A stretch of DNA of 34,256 bases, from NCBI GenBank assembly GCA_012031815.1, contig JAAUTE010000008.1:1-34256 (forward strand). The letters are read 5' to 3'. The notes under the pieces are model-generated. The model saw only the letters and a program-made list of their open reading frames with translations, was not told the origin of the DNA and did no database searches. Made by a program: the position numbers and the translations under genes. This DNA comes from Chloroflexaceae bacterium. GTDB taxonomy: Bacteria > Cyanobacteriota > Cyanobacteriia > Cyanobacteriales > JAAUTE01. Positions 23,239-32,961 of the stretch are shown here, one piece after another (position 1 is the first letter of the stretch; the number at the start of each line of letters is the position of its first letter).

Positions 23239-24015
23239 ATGGCGAATAATTATCGAGTAGAACAGACGCTTACGGCGGTTTTTGCCAATCAAACCCAGGT
23301 TGATGAGGCGGTGCGCCGTCTAATTGACCAGGGCGTTGACCGCGATCATATTTCAGTGTTGGGCAAAAACTTCCAATCCCAAAGTCGCATCAGCGGCTTT
23401 CTCACCAAGCGGGATGTGATTTTCGGCGGCTTGCGGAATGGGGCGCTTTTTGGTTCTTTATTTGGCTCTTTTTTGAGCTTACTAACGGGCGTAGGCGTTT
23501 TGTTCGTTCCCTTTGTAGGAACGGTAGTGGCTGCCGGGCCCATTGGGGCCATTCTCTTGGGTGCAGCAACCGGGGCGATCGCCGGCGGGACGGGGGGCGG
23601 ACTGGCTTCATTTTTAGCCACCCTAGGAATGCCGGAAGAAAAAGCAGCGGTTTATGAAACCCGACTACAAGCCGGAGAATACCTAGTCATGGTAGAAGTA
23701 CCGGGTGATCGTCTCGGCCTGGCCCAACAAACCCTGAACGAGGTAGGGGGCGAAGAAATTCATGTCAGCGAAGGCGTATTGCCTCGGGCCTGTGAAGGTC
23801 GCTGCAACTCTCCAGCGGATCTCTCACCAGAAATCCGCAACCATCTGTCGCCAGCCGCCCAAAATGCCTTTATTGAGCGCTATAACCAGGCACTTTCTGA
23901 CTCGGCTGACCCCACCGCCGCCGAACAAGCTGCCTGGGAACAGGTTCGCCAGGACTATCAAGAAGACGAAAACGGTATTTGGTCTCAAGGTAAGGTAAAA
24001 GTCGGCGCCATGTAA
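23239..24015 (+). CDS. Stress-protein-like glycine-zipper membrane protein with C-terminal ChaB domain
   Basis: N-term [30 protein letters not shown]; glycine-rich hydrophobic middle; C-term [26 protein letters not shown]...[13 protein letters not shown] (ChaB). Confidence 0.8.
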   Translation: MANNYRVEQTLTAVFANQTQVDEAVRRLIDQGVDRDHISVLGKNFQSQSRISGFLTKRDVIFGGLRNGALFGSLFGSFLSLLTGVGVLFVPFVGTVVAAGPIGAILLGAATGAIAGGTGGGLASFLATLGMPEEKAAVYETRLQAGEYLVMVEVPGDRLGLAQQTLNEVGGEEIHVSEGVLPRACEGRCNSPADLSPEIRNHLSPAAQNAFIERYNQALSDSADPTAAEQAAWEQVRQDYQEDENGIWSQGKVKVGAM

Positions 24016-24111
24016 GCAGGACAGGTGGCGTTCTCTCCAAAAACAAAAGGCAAGCCCCCGGCCTGCCTTCCCAACCCTAAATTAGCTCGTTGTTTGAGCG
24101 ACGACGTTCTT

Positions 24112-24468
24112 CTAAACGCCAAAGGACTTACCACAACCACAAGTTTGGCTAGCGTTGGGATTGGTAAACTGAAACCCACCTCCGATCATGGCGTTGCTGT
24201 AATCCAGCATCAAGCCGTACAAATACAGCAAACTCTTGCGATCGCAAACCAGACGAAAACCGCCGTAATCAAAAACTTCGTCGTCCTCACGAATCTGAGA
24301 GGGGTCGGTAAAATCCATGAGGTAAGACAGTCCCGAACAACCGCCTTGGCGAATGCCAACCCGCAGACAGAGGTCTTTTCCCTGCTGGTCTCGCAACATC
24401 GAAATATGTGCCAGGGCAGTATCGGTCAATTGAATTCCTTGGGATTTAGGCTGAATTGCTTGTGTCAT
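24112..24468 (-). CDS. sufA: IscA/SufA/HesB-type iron-sulfur assembly protein
   Basis: [43 protein letters not shown]...[28 protein letters not shown] with conserved cysteines. Confidence 0.93.
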   Translation of the reverse strand: MTQAIQPKSQGIQLTDTALAHISMLRDQQGKDLCLRVGIRQGGCSGLSYLMDFTDPSQIREDDEVFDYGGFRLVCDRKSLLYLYGLMLDYSNAMIGGGFQFTNPNASQTCGCGKSFGV

Positions 24469-24803
24469 TGGTTAAAGCGGCTCCTAACCTTAAAGATGAA
24501 CACCTAACAGCTCGGTTGGCAATGGAGGGCAAGCTTAGCTTTACCCCTGGTAACCGACAAAAAGCTGCCTATGCTCCCCATGTTAGCGACTTTCCGCTGG
24601 TCAACCAAGCACCCAACGGCACAGAAATGAGGGTTGATTTCCAGCCAAGGCGGTAACTCAAGCCTCCTCGGAGACTGGGTCGTTTATCCGCTAGTTTTCC
24701 AGGCAGCTAAGCCGGAATGAAGAAAGAGCTAGTTACCCGACACGCCGTTTGACAAGCACTCGATCAACCCTCTCTGCTAGCACCTAATCAATTGCCTAGT
24801 TAG

Positions 24804-25160
24804 TTATTGATCGAGAGACTCTAAGCTGCCAAAGCTAATGGGTACAAAATCTCCATAGGTCGTCAGGGCTAGCATCATGGTTTCATTTTCCGGGATCAGC
24901 TTGCCGGTGAGGACGCAGCTTTCGTCTTTGCGGGCGACGGCTTCTATGGTGGCGCGGATGTCGGCTCTGGTGAATTGCGGCCGGTAGTCTCCAGACTTCT
25001 GCTGGACATAGTTCCAGAGAATATCGCGAATCAAAGCTTGATAGCCTTGATTGCCAGCTAAGGCTTTAAGTTTGTCCTTGAGCGTCCGCTCTAGGCGAAT
25101 GCTGGTGACTTCCATCTCGGTCGTCGATGTGCGAGCCATCGAGCGCGTGCGCATAATCAT
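24804..25160 (-). CDS. Hypothetical RHH-like protein
   Basis: TEMEVTSIRLERTLKDKLKALAGNQGYQALIRDILWNYVQQKSG, RHH-like N terminus plus acidic tail. Confidence 0.65.
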   Translation of the reverse strand: MIMRTRSMARTSTTEMEVTSIRLERTLKDKLKALAGNQGYQALIRDILWNYVQQKSGDYRPQFTRADIRATIEAVARKDESCVLTGKLIPENETMMLALTTYGDFVPISFGSLESLDQ

Positions 25161-25926
25161 AAATTACCTCAACACACTACGGGTTTTTGGGTTTAGGGGT
25201 TAATGGGACAGGATTTGCAGCACAATCTCCCCCTGAAATCGGGAGGAGCGAACCCTTGCTTGGATGCAATCCTCGACGTTGGGAGAGCCTGCTACAAACA
25301 GGTTGGCTTGGGGTTAAATCCAGGCTTACTCACCAAGAATTGAGGGAAACCTCAGTCATTGATTGAGAAAATTATAACTGATTACCCTACCCCAGCGTAC
25401 ATCAAGTATACAAATTTTGCACCATTTTTGGAAGAACGAACAGCTATGGGCGAGGATAGCTAGGGGGTGAGATGCTTGCGCTACGCCTATTTGCTACATT
25501 GCGACAGTAGCGGATTTAACTCGCGCCACGGGACAGACACCCCAAAAAGTTAATATTTTTTTACGTTTTTGGCGGGCAGGAAGCCGGGGCGAGCTAGTCT
25601 CTTCCAGGTAACGGTCTAAATTGAGGCTAAAATCCTCTATCACAAGGCGTAAAATCAGAGATAGGACTTTTCCCCTGCAAGCCTCGTCGCCAGTTGCCGA
25701 GTTCGCCAGCCATTGCTTGCCACCATTAAGTTCTAAATTCTTTCCTGTCTTGTGTCTGCTGCCCTTGGCTGGCAACTGAGAGTTCTCCGCTCCCTGCCTG
25801 TTCCAGGTCGCCTATGTCCTGGGAGCACGAGTACTTAACTGTGGCCTGCTAGTGGTTTAAGCGCTGAATTCCCAACCTGCCAATCCTCGACTTTCAGCTC
25901 TATTTAAGGGAACGAGGAATGACACA

Positions 25927-26352
25927 ATGCTCAAGCTTATTTATACAGATACGGGGTTTGGTTTAGAGCTAGTTGAGCAAGCGGTGGAAGAGTGGCTGCA
26001 AGCGCGGCTGTTGTTGTCCCTGCGAGCAAGCACGAGTTTCTGGCTGGATCCTGGGCGAGCTTCCTTTGGTATCACCAGTAATTTGCCTTGTCTGTCGGCT
26101 TTTCAACAGGCTATTGAAAGGGAGAACCAAGCGATCGCCCCGGAAAATCGGCTAATTGAACTGTCTTGCTTGGACGATTTCTCCCTGGAGGTGAGTTTGC
26201 GCGGTGTTTGGATTGCTCAAACCAGCGATCGCCATGAAGGGGTGTTCGTAACTCGACTGAGCGATCGCTGTGAAGATTTGCTTTGGCAGCTTTGGCAGGA
26301 AGCTCAAATCTTTGCTTCTCTAGCGAGTCTTTCCCTGGATCTGGGAACTTAG
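25927..26352 (+). CDS. Conserved hypothetical protein
   Basis: MLKLIYTDTGFGLELVEQAVEEWLQARLLLSLRASTSFWLDPGRASFGI...; followed by a strong terminator. Confidence 0.65.
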   Translation: MLKLIYTDTGFGLELVEQAVEEWLQARLLLSLRASTSFWLDPGRASFGITSNLPCLSAFQQAIERENQAIAPENRLIELSCLDDFSLEVSLRGVWIAQTSDRHEGVFVTRLSDRCEDLLWQLWQEAQIFASLASLSLDLGT

Positions 26353-26370
26353 CAGGACTGCTAAGGGAAC

Positions 26371-26415
26371 TATCCCCCGCCATCAACCGACTCGGCTGAG
26401 GCGGGGGATTTTTCG
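26371..26415 (+). terminator. Rho-independent terminator
   Basis: TCCCCCGCC ... GGCGGGGGA followed by TTTTTC. Confidence 0.85.
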
Positions 26416-26546
26416 GGGATAAAAGGGAGAAATTAAACTAGATGGCCGGTTCTGTTCCTTGAAAACTGGCCGTTCCATGAGTTTTATCCCAAAAGGGTTT
26501 GTTAATAGAGACACTACAACGACTTGTCTTTATTCCTCCAGGTGAC

Positions 26547-26834
26547 TTAGGGATTATCTTCGGTTTCTGAGGGATTTCCCCGTTCCGGCGACAGGAGAGT
26601 GGGGTCAATCTCCAGGAGCGGGGCTTGGCTAGCCTGTTGCCGTTGGTTTAATCGGTTAACTTCTTCGTCAAGGTGCTCTCGTCCCGCCTCAAAAAAGCGA
26701 TCGGAACTGGTGGGCGAAAAAATACCGTTGAGGCTGGGATAGTTGATGGGAATCCTAACCTGACTTGCCAAATTTTTAGAAGATAAAGCTAGCGTCAGCA
26801 GGAGAAATGTGGCGAAAAAATGCGCAAATTTCAT
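26547..26834 (-). CDS. Small secreted hypothetical protein
   Basis: MKFAHFFATFLLLTLALSSKNLASQ signal peptide; 95 aa. Confidence 0.5.
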   Translation of the reverse strand: MKFAHFFATFLLLTLALSSKNLASQVRIPINYPSLNGIFSPTSSDRFFEAGREHLDEEVNRLNQRQQASQAPLLEIDPTLLSPERGNPSETEDNP

Positions 26835-26927
26835 TTTCCCCTCCTTTTGGCCCATCGGAGCGCTAATGTTCTTACATCTCTAATCCTATTGTAGTAGAAA
26901 TTGCTTCTAAGTTAGGATTTCTTGACT

Positions 26928-28257
26928 TCAACTCTTGGTATGTTGGCCGGGGCCAGCCACCAGGGGAGGCAAGGCCAGCCCGGACAGTTGGGGCGCAATA
27001 ATGGCTTGGGGGCCTACCAGGGAAACGTAGGGTTGTTGCAGATACTGGGCGGCGATCGCCTGGGCTTGGGGGGCCGTAACTGCGGCGATGCGGGCTTGAA
27101 ACTCCTGATCGAAATCGATGCCCAATCCGAGGGTTTCGTACCAGCCATAAACCTGGGCAATTTCGGCATTGGTTTGCTTGCCCAAGGCGTACTGGCCGAG
27201 CAGTTTATTTTTAGCCCCTTGCCATTCCAAGGGTTCCAGGACTTCCTCGACTAAGCGTTCTACTTCCCGGCGCAAACTGGCGATCGCGATTTCCGTATTT
27301 TGAGGTGCGGTTCCCAAATAGACCACAAACTGAGAGCGATCGAGGCGGGTGGGATAAAAAGCAGAAACATCGTAAGCTAAGCCCTGTTTTTCCCGGAGTT
27401 CCACAAATAAGCGACTAGAGAGTCCATTTCCCAGATAACTACTCAGCAGCTTCAACGTGGGATAGTCAGGGCTAGTTGCCTCTGGTGCCAAATAAGCCAG
27501 CATCACAATGGCCTGCTGACTGTCGCGATCGACGAAACTGGTTTGGGGCTGGGAGCACAGGGGCGGTAGGGTGAGGGCAGGGGGTGGCGTAAGGGGAGCG
27601 GGCCAGTCCCCCAAGGTGGCTCCCACTAACTGAACTGCCTCAGCAAAGCGAATGCGCCCGGATAGGCTCACAATCAGACAATCGGGCCGAAAATGGCGGG
27701 CATGATAGGCTATCAGGTCAGCAGGCGTGAGATTGGCGACGGTTTCAGGGGTTCCCAGGATGGAAACGCCGTAGGGGTGGGGGCCGTACATTACCTGACG
27801 CAAGCGTTCAAAGGCAACGTTAAAGGGCTGTTCCTGCTGAGAGCGGATTGCTTGTAGGGTCAGGGTTTTTTCCCGATTCACCTCGCCTTCGGGAAAACTG
27901 GGCGATCGCAAAATTTGGGCAGCTAAACCGAGGATCGCCCCAAAGTCTGCCGTGACGGTTTTAAAAGATAGGAGAAAAATAGTCAGCCGTGCTGTCGGTA
28001 CTCAAGCTTGCTCCCAGCGACTCTACCTGTTCGGCAATTTCCAGGGCGCTGAGGTGAGTGGTTCCCTTGGTGGCCGTGGCCGCTAACAGGTGGGTCAAAC
28101 CCGCTTGATGGGGCGCTTCCCACCGACCTCCCGCTTCGCGCAAAAACAAACGTCCCGAAATAATATCGGCCGCCGGATTTTCTACAACAATCAGGGTAAT
28201 ACCGTTGTCGAGAACTCGGCGCTGCACGAGTTGGGGCAGAGAAGTCGTTGTACTCAT
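26928..28257 (-). CDS. M16-family (insulinase-like) peptidase homolog, frameshift near 27965
   Basis: RRVLDNGITLIVVENPAADIISGRLFLREAGGRWEAPHQAGLTHLLAATATKGTTHLSALEIAEQVESLGASLSTDSTADYFS|LSFKTVTADFGAILGLAAQILRSPSFPEGEVNREK; no canonical HxxEH seen in this copy, so it may be the non-catalytic paralog. Confidence 0.85.
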
Positions 28258-28357
28258 AAAAAGCGAAGGCCAGGCAGGAAATACGCCTACCTAGTCTAGC
28301 TTGTCACAGTGGCACTGTCAGCGCGGAATCCGGCCTGGCGATCGCCCACTTACAACC

Positions 28358-28864
28358 TTAGGCTGCCGCCCGTAGACTACGGTAATGCCACAGCAACAGC
28401 GCCGTCCCTGCCAGCAATTTAACCCCTTCTAGTCCCCAATAAACCCCGTGAAGTAGCAGTAAAGAAGAGGACATCGGTGCAGGAGTTGCAAACTGATTGA
28501 GCGCGAGGGCTAAACCACTCATCTGTGGTGTCAACACAAACGTACAGAGCAAAACCACCGCTAACATCGCGAGTGACAGCGCAATGGCCCCTTTTGCCTG
28601 AGAGCGATCCAAGCAATCACTGGTGAGGACGAGGGTTCCTACCAGCACAAAAGCAGCGCAGAGGAGTTCTACGTGGTTAAACAAACCAAAAATCAGGTAG
28701 CCAGTGCTGGCAAACCCAGCTTCAGCCATCATGCCCGCAGCAGACAGACAGGGCACAATCACGGCGTCTAAAAGCAAGCTAGCACTTAACCAAAAGCCCA
28801 GCGTTAGGAGAACAGCCGCCAGCCAAACCTCAGACTTTGAACGACTGTGAACAATTGCATTCAT
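28358..28864 (-). CDS. Four-TM membrane protein, DUF4149-like
   Basis: 168 aa, hydrophobic segments typical of DUF4149/TMEM205-like proteins; tentative. Confidence 0.55.
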   Translation of the reverse strand: MNAIVHSRSKSEVWLAAVLLTLGFWLSASLLLDAVIVPCLSAAGMMAEAGFASTGYLIFGLFNHVELLCAAFVLVGTLVLTSDCLDRSQAKGAIALSLAMLAVVLLCTFVLTPQMSGLALALNQFATPAPMSSSLLLLHGVYWGLEGVKLLAGTALLLWHYRSLRAAA

Positions 28865-29146
28865 GGATAAATCTCAGCCCATAATTCCTGGTATTAGGTT
28901 AGCCAATTCTGGGGACTTGGAATATAAACTATTTTTACGGCGATCTCAAGGGCTGGACTGCTTTAAAATCCGAAACTAATTCGCAAATTACCTCTAAATT
29001 GCGGTTCAGTTCTGCTTTGTTCAAACTCGCAGAACGATTGAGTTCCGGCGTAACTTTCCTGCAAATAGGGATTTCTAGCGTTTTTTGGAGAAGAGGTCTG
29101 TTAAGATCAGTTGCTGATGATAAAAGCCCCCTGGAAAGAAGGAATA

Positions 29147-29290
29147 GTGAATCAAAGCAATACGCAACCCAAAAAGCCTTACCGTCAGCCTCAATTGACC
29201 AAATACGGGAGTATTAACATGTTGACTCTGGAAAACGGGATGTTAGGAAGAGTTGACAACCTTGTAACGATGACTATGGCGCTATCTTAA
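29147..29290 (+). CDS. Candidate RiPP precursor peptide with lasso-type leader (47 aa, GTG start, absent from the ORF track)
   Basis: MNQSNTQPKKPYRQPQLTKYGSINMLTLENGMLGRVDNLVTMTMALS; exact YxxPxLx3Gx5T; AAGAAGGA RBS 3-10 nt upstream of GTG; stop 4 nt before the methyltransferase GTG. Confidence 0.75.
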   Translation: MNQSNTQPKKPYRQPQLTKYGSINMLTLENGMLGRVDNLVTMTMALS

Positions 29291-29294
29291 GTTT

Positions 29295-30497
29295 GTGCTA
29301 AACCCCAACACTAAACTGCACCGATCGCCAAATCTCCAGATTCAACTGAGCAGCCCTGACACGGTTGAGATTATGCGTGGGGCGACGGTTGTTAATGGCG
29401 GGCCCCATGCTTTAGCCATTCTGCATATTTTTGCTCGTCCAACGACGCTTAGAGATGCTCTTGACTCTTTAGCCCAGGGAGTGCGCGGCTCCCAGGACTG
29501 GATAAATCTCACGACAGCCTTATCCTATCTTTACCAGACGGGCATACTTGAGGATGACAGCCGCGATCAAAGACCGCTCCTAGATACAACCGGGTTTGGC
29601 GCCGCCCCAATCCACTTGGAAATGCTCAACGATCGCCAGCGCACAAGCTGTTTTCTGGCCGCCATTGCTGAAGTTGTCCGTCCGGGGGATGTGGTCGTCG
29701 ATATTGGCACGGGAACCGGGGTGTTGGCGATCGCGGCGGTTCGGGCGGGGGCGAAACGGGTTTATGCTATTGAATCCACTGCCATGGCCAGCGTTGCGGC
29801 GGCAATTATTGCGGCTAACGGCTGCTCCGAGCAGATTACCTTGATTTCCGGCTGGTCAACCCAAGTGGAGCTGCCAGAGCGCGGCGACGTACTCACCAGC
29901 GAAATCATCGGCAATGACCCCTTGGGCGAACAAGTTTTAGAAACCACGGCAGATGCGCGGCAACGACTGCTCAAGCTCAACCCGCGCCTTCTTCCCCAGC
30001 AGCTCGCTATCTACGCATTGCCCCTCACTCTCCCCCCAGACGAATGGGCGCGACGCGTGGTTACTTCAGAAACCCTGGACAATTGGCGATCGTGGTACGG
30101 CATGGATTTTGCCGAATTAGCGGCGGCTCAGTCGGCTTCAGCGACGGTCTTTTATTTGCCGCCCCACCGCACTCAAACCTGGCCCGTTCTTAGCGATCCC
30201 ATCTTACTTGCAAAAATTGACTTAAATCAAGCTGAACGTTACCTGAACTGTACTTCTACGGCTTTTGCGACAACTTCAGGGCATTTAGACGCTATTCTGA
30301 TTTATTTTGAATTGCAGCTCAGTCCTACCGTCTCCCTATCCACTCGCCCCGGCCAGGCATCATCCGACTGCTCTTGGCGCTGTCCCCTTTGGTTGCTGGG
30401 CCACTCTCTTTTCCTGCAAGCCCAAGAATCATTCCAGGTTACCTATCGCTATGGAATTGGCCGCCAAGGCAACCTTGTTCAAGTTTCCCGACCATAG
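29295..30497 (+). CDS. PRMT-like SAM methyltransferase with N-terminal PqqD/RRE-like region
   Basis: SAM motif VVDIGTGTGVLAIAAVRAGAKRVYAIE; double-E loop SEIIGNDPLGE (E-x8-E); N-term LQIQLSSPDTVEIMRGATVVNGGPHALAILHIFARPTTLRDALDSLAQG...LTTALSYLYQTGIL resembles RRE/PqqD winged-helix regions. Confidence 0.8.
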   Translation: MLNPNTKLHRSPNLQIQLSSPDTVEIMRGATVVNGGPHALAILHIFARPTTLRDALDSLAQGVRGSQDWINLTTALSYLYQTGILEDDSRDQRPLLDTTGFGAAPIHLEMLNDRQRTSCFLAAIAEVVRPGDVVVDIGTGTGVLAIAAVRAGAKRVYAIESTAMASVAAAIIAANGCSEQITLISGWSTQVELPERGDVLTSEIIGNDPLGEQVLETTADARQRLLKLNPRLLPQQLAIYALPLTLPPDEWARRVVTSETLDNWRSWYGMDFAELAAAQSASATVFYLPPHRTQTWPVLSDPILLAKIDLNQAERYLNCTSTAFATTSGHLDAILIYFELQLSPTVSLSTRPGQASSDCSWRCPLWLLGHSLFLQAQESFQVTYRYGIGRQGNLVQVSRP

Positions 30498-30610
30498 GGT
30501 TTTTTCCGGCTGGTCTCTGGCGATCGCGCTCTGGCGGTAAACCAGCAAACTCCAGTGGAGAACCGGAGTATACTAGAGATGGTTGCCAGACGCTCAAGAC
30601 GACGAAATTC

Positions 30611-31051
30611 GTGGAACTCTCCTGTAAAACTGAATACGCGCTGCTAGCGCTCCTGGAACTATCTTCCCACTACCAACAAAACGAACCGCTGCAAATTCGT
30701 CAGATCGCCGCCCAGCAGCATATTCCCGATCGCTATCTGGAACAGCTTCTGGCCGTTCTGCGGCGCGGTGGTTTCGTTCGCAGCCAGCGGGGCCCCAAGG
30801 GCGGCTACCTGTTGGCGAGGGAACCCTGGAAAATCACCCTGCTTGAGGTCATTAATTGCCTGGAAGGACAAAATCCCCAACCGCCTAAAGCCCCTGTCAG
30901 TCCGCCACCAACGGCTGAAAGCGCTATGGTTAAAGAGATTTGGCTGGAAGCCCATGCCAGTTCCTTGTCTGTATGGCAGCGCTATACACTCGAGGATGTG
31001 TGCGAACTTCGGGATGCTCGCCAGCAGTTGAATCTGATGTATTATATTTAG
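30611..31051 (+). CDS. Rrf2-family transcriptional regulator
   Basis: GTG start: MELSCKTEYALLALLELSSHYQQNEPLQIRQIAAQQHIPDRYLEQLLAVLRRGGFVRSQRGPKGGYLLAREPWKITLLEVI. Confidence 0.93.
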   Translation: MELSCKTEYALLALLELSSHYQQNEPLQIRQIAAQQHIPDRYLEQLLAVLRRGGFVRSQRGPKGGYLLAREPWKITLLEVINCLEGQNPQPPKAPVSPPPTAESAMVKEIWLEAHASSLSVWQRYTLEDVCELRDARQQLNLMYYI

Positions 31052-31121
31052 TCCGTCTGAAAACAGTGGAAAACAAGCAGAACGGGCCCCGTCCATCACT
31101 TTTTAAAGAGGATTTAGAGGT

Positions 31122-32081
31122 ATGCGAATTGCTAAAAACGTTACGGATTTAATTGGTCGGACGCCGCTGGTGCAACTCAATCGGATTGCTCAGGCAGAAG
31201 GCTGTCTGGCCCGAATTATCATCAAGCTAGAAGGCATGAATCCTTCGGCGTCCGTCAAAGACCGCATCGGTGTCAATATGATTAATCAGGCGGAGGCGGC
31301 GGGATTGATTGCCCCCGGTCAAACTATTTTGGTTGAACCCACCTCTGGCAATACGGGAATTGCGCTGGCAATGGCAGCGGCGGCCAAGGGCTATGCCTTG
31401 ATTCTCACCATGCCAGAAACTATGAGCAGCGAACGGCGAGCCATGCTACGAGCCTACGGGGCCCGCTTAGAACTGACCCCTGGCAGTGAGGGGATGAGTG
31501 GCTGCATTCGCCGGGCCCAAGACATTGTAGATACTATCCCCAATGCTTACATGCTCCAGCAGTTTAACAATCCTGCCAATCCCGAAGTTCACCAGCGGAC
31601 AACGGCGGAGGAAATCTGGAGCGATACTGACGGTTTGGCAGACATTTTGGTGGCGGGGGTTGGCACGGGTGGTACGATTACTGGGGTTGCCCAGACTCTT
31701 AAGGCTCGCAAGCCTTCGTTTCAGGCGATCGCCGTCGAACCGGCCAGCTCGCCGGTACTGTCTGGGGGGCGGCCCGGTGCCCACAAAATTCAAGGGATTG
31801 GGGCGGGTTTTGTGCCCAGCGTCTTGCGACTCGATCTCATTGATGAAGTGATTTGTGTCGGGGACGAGGAGGCGATCGCCTACGGCCGCCGTCTAGCCCG
31901 CGAGGAAGGAATTTTGTCCGGAATTTCAACGGGGGCAGCTCTAGCGGCAGCGATCCAGGTGGGCAAGCGCCCGGAAAATCGCGACAAGCTGATCGTCGTC
32001 ATCCAACCCAGCTTTGGCGAACGTTATTTGAGTACGCCGCTGTTTCAAAACTTAGATGCGCCAGAGCCAGTCCTGGTCTAG
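31122..32081 (+). CDS. cysK: Cysteine synthase (O-acetylserine sulfhydrylase)
   Basis: [15 protein letters not shown]...[17 protein letters not shown]...[20 protein letters not shown]...[15 protein letters not shown]. Confidence 0.95.
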   Translation: MRIAKNVTDLIGRTPLVQLNRIAQAEGCLARIIIKLEGMNPSASVKDRIGVNMINQAEAAGLIAPGQTILVEPTSGNTGIALAMAAAAKGYALILTMPETMSSERRAMLRAYGARLELTPGSEGMSGCIRRAQDIVDTIPNAYMLQQFNNPANPEVHQRTTAEEIWSDTDGLADILVAGVGTGGTITGVAQTLKARKPSFQAIAVEPASSPVLSGGRPGAHKIQGIGAGFVPSVLRLDLIDEVICVGDEEAIAYGRRLAREEGILSGISTGAALAAAIQVGKRPENRDKLIVVIQPSFGERYLSTPLFQNLDAPEPVLV

Positions 32082-32124
32082 GCAGCCACCAACGACCGAG
32101 GGAGGAGATTTTCTTGCTTTAGCC

Positions 32125-32823
32125 ATGATTCCAGACTATTACCAGACCTTAGAGTGCGATTCCCAGGCGACCCCGGAGGAGATTAAGCAAGCCTATCGGC
32201 GTTTGGTAAAGCGCTACCATCCAGATAGCCAGCTTGAGAGTGCGGACAGCGAGACGACCATCCGCCTTAATGCTGCCTACGAAGTGTTGAGCGATCCCCA
32301 GCGCCGCCGTTCCTACGATCGCCGAGAATACCAGGGCACGGCTAACCCCACGGTTACGCGGGAGCAGCGGACGGCTTCTGCCCAGCAACAGTACCAGCAA
32401 CAGCGCCAAAGCGAACAGGGAAGCGATCGCCAACAGAAACAATGGCAAAAGCAAGTTTATATCCCGATTAAGCGGCTGATTGCTAAAATTCTGAGTCCAT
32501 TGACGGCACAAATTGACCAACTGGCTGCCGATCCCTTTGACGACGATTTGTTGGCAGCCTTTGACGACTATTTAGCAACTTGCCGAGAGTGGTTGGAGCA
32601 AGCCCGGCGCATTCTCGCTTCCCAGCCCAATCCTGCTACGCAAGCTGGTACGGCGGCCCATCTCTACTACTGTCTCAATCAAATTGGCGACGGCATTGAT
32701 GAATTAGCTTATTTTTCGCTAAATTATGACGATCGCCACCTCCACACCGGGCAAGAACTGTTTCGCATCGCCCGCCGCCTCTACCAGGAAGCCCAGGAAC
32801 GGGCCCAAATCCTTATTTTTTGA
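32125..32823 (+). CDS. DnaJ-domain protein
   Basis: MIPDYYQTLECDSQATPEEIKQAYRRLVKRYHPDSQ...LNAAYEVLSDPQRRRSYDRRE; HPD motif. Confidence 0.93.
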   Translation: MIPDYYQTLECDSQATPEEIKQAYRRLVKRYHPDSQLESADSETTIRLNAAYEVLSDPQRRRSYDRREYQGTANPTVTREQRTASAQQQYQQQRQSEQGSDRQQKQWQKQVYIPIKRLIAKILSPLTAQIDQLAADPFDDDLLAAFDDYLATCREWLEQARRILASQPNPATQAGTAAHLYYCLNQIGDGIDELAYFSLNYDDRHLHTGQELFRIARRLYQEAQERAQILIF

Positions 32824-32883
32824 GGGATCGGGCGAAGTTTTTCCCGGCAATGCCCCAAGCCAGGTCAACCCGCAATTCGCCAA

Positions 32884-32901
32884 TTACCAAACGTTTGGTA
32901 A
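32884..32901. other. Perfect 18-bp palindrome TTACCAAACGTTTGGTAA
   Basis: Self-complementary over all 18 nt; lies between convergent genes. Confidence 0.9.
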
Positions 32902-32961
32902 CTTAATGCAAGGATGCGATCGCCATTTGCTGCGTTAAATTGTTTGGTTAGGCAGAGACTT

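Noticed and set aside
25494-25775. 93-aa ORF on minus strand
   Set aside because: No family, no clear RBS, atypical composition.
28999-29217. 72-aa ORF on + strand overlapping the precursor
   Set aside because: Different frame, no recognisable family, and the in-frame 47-aa ORF has an RBS and a specific motif.
29147-30497. Complete lasso peptide cluster
   Set aside because: No B2 protease, asparagine-synthetase-like cyclase or transporter seen in the window; only the leader motif is lasso-like.
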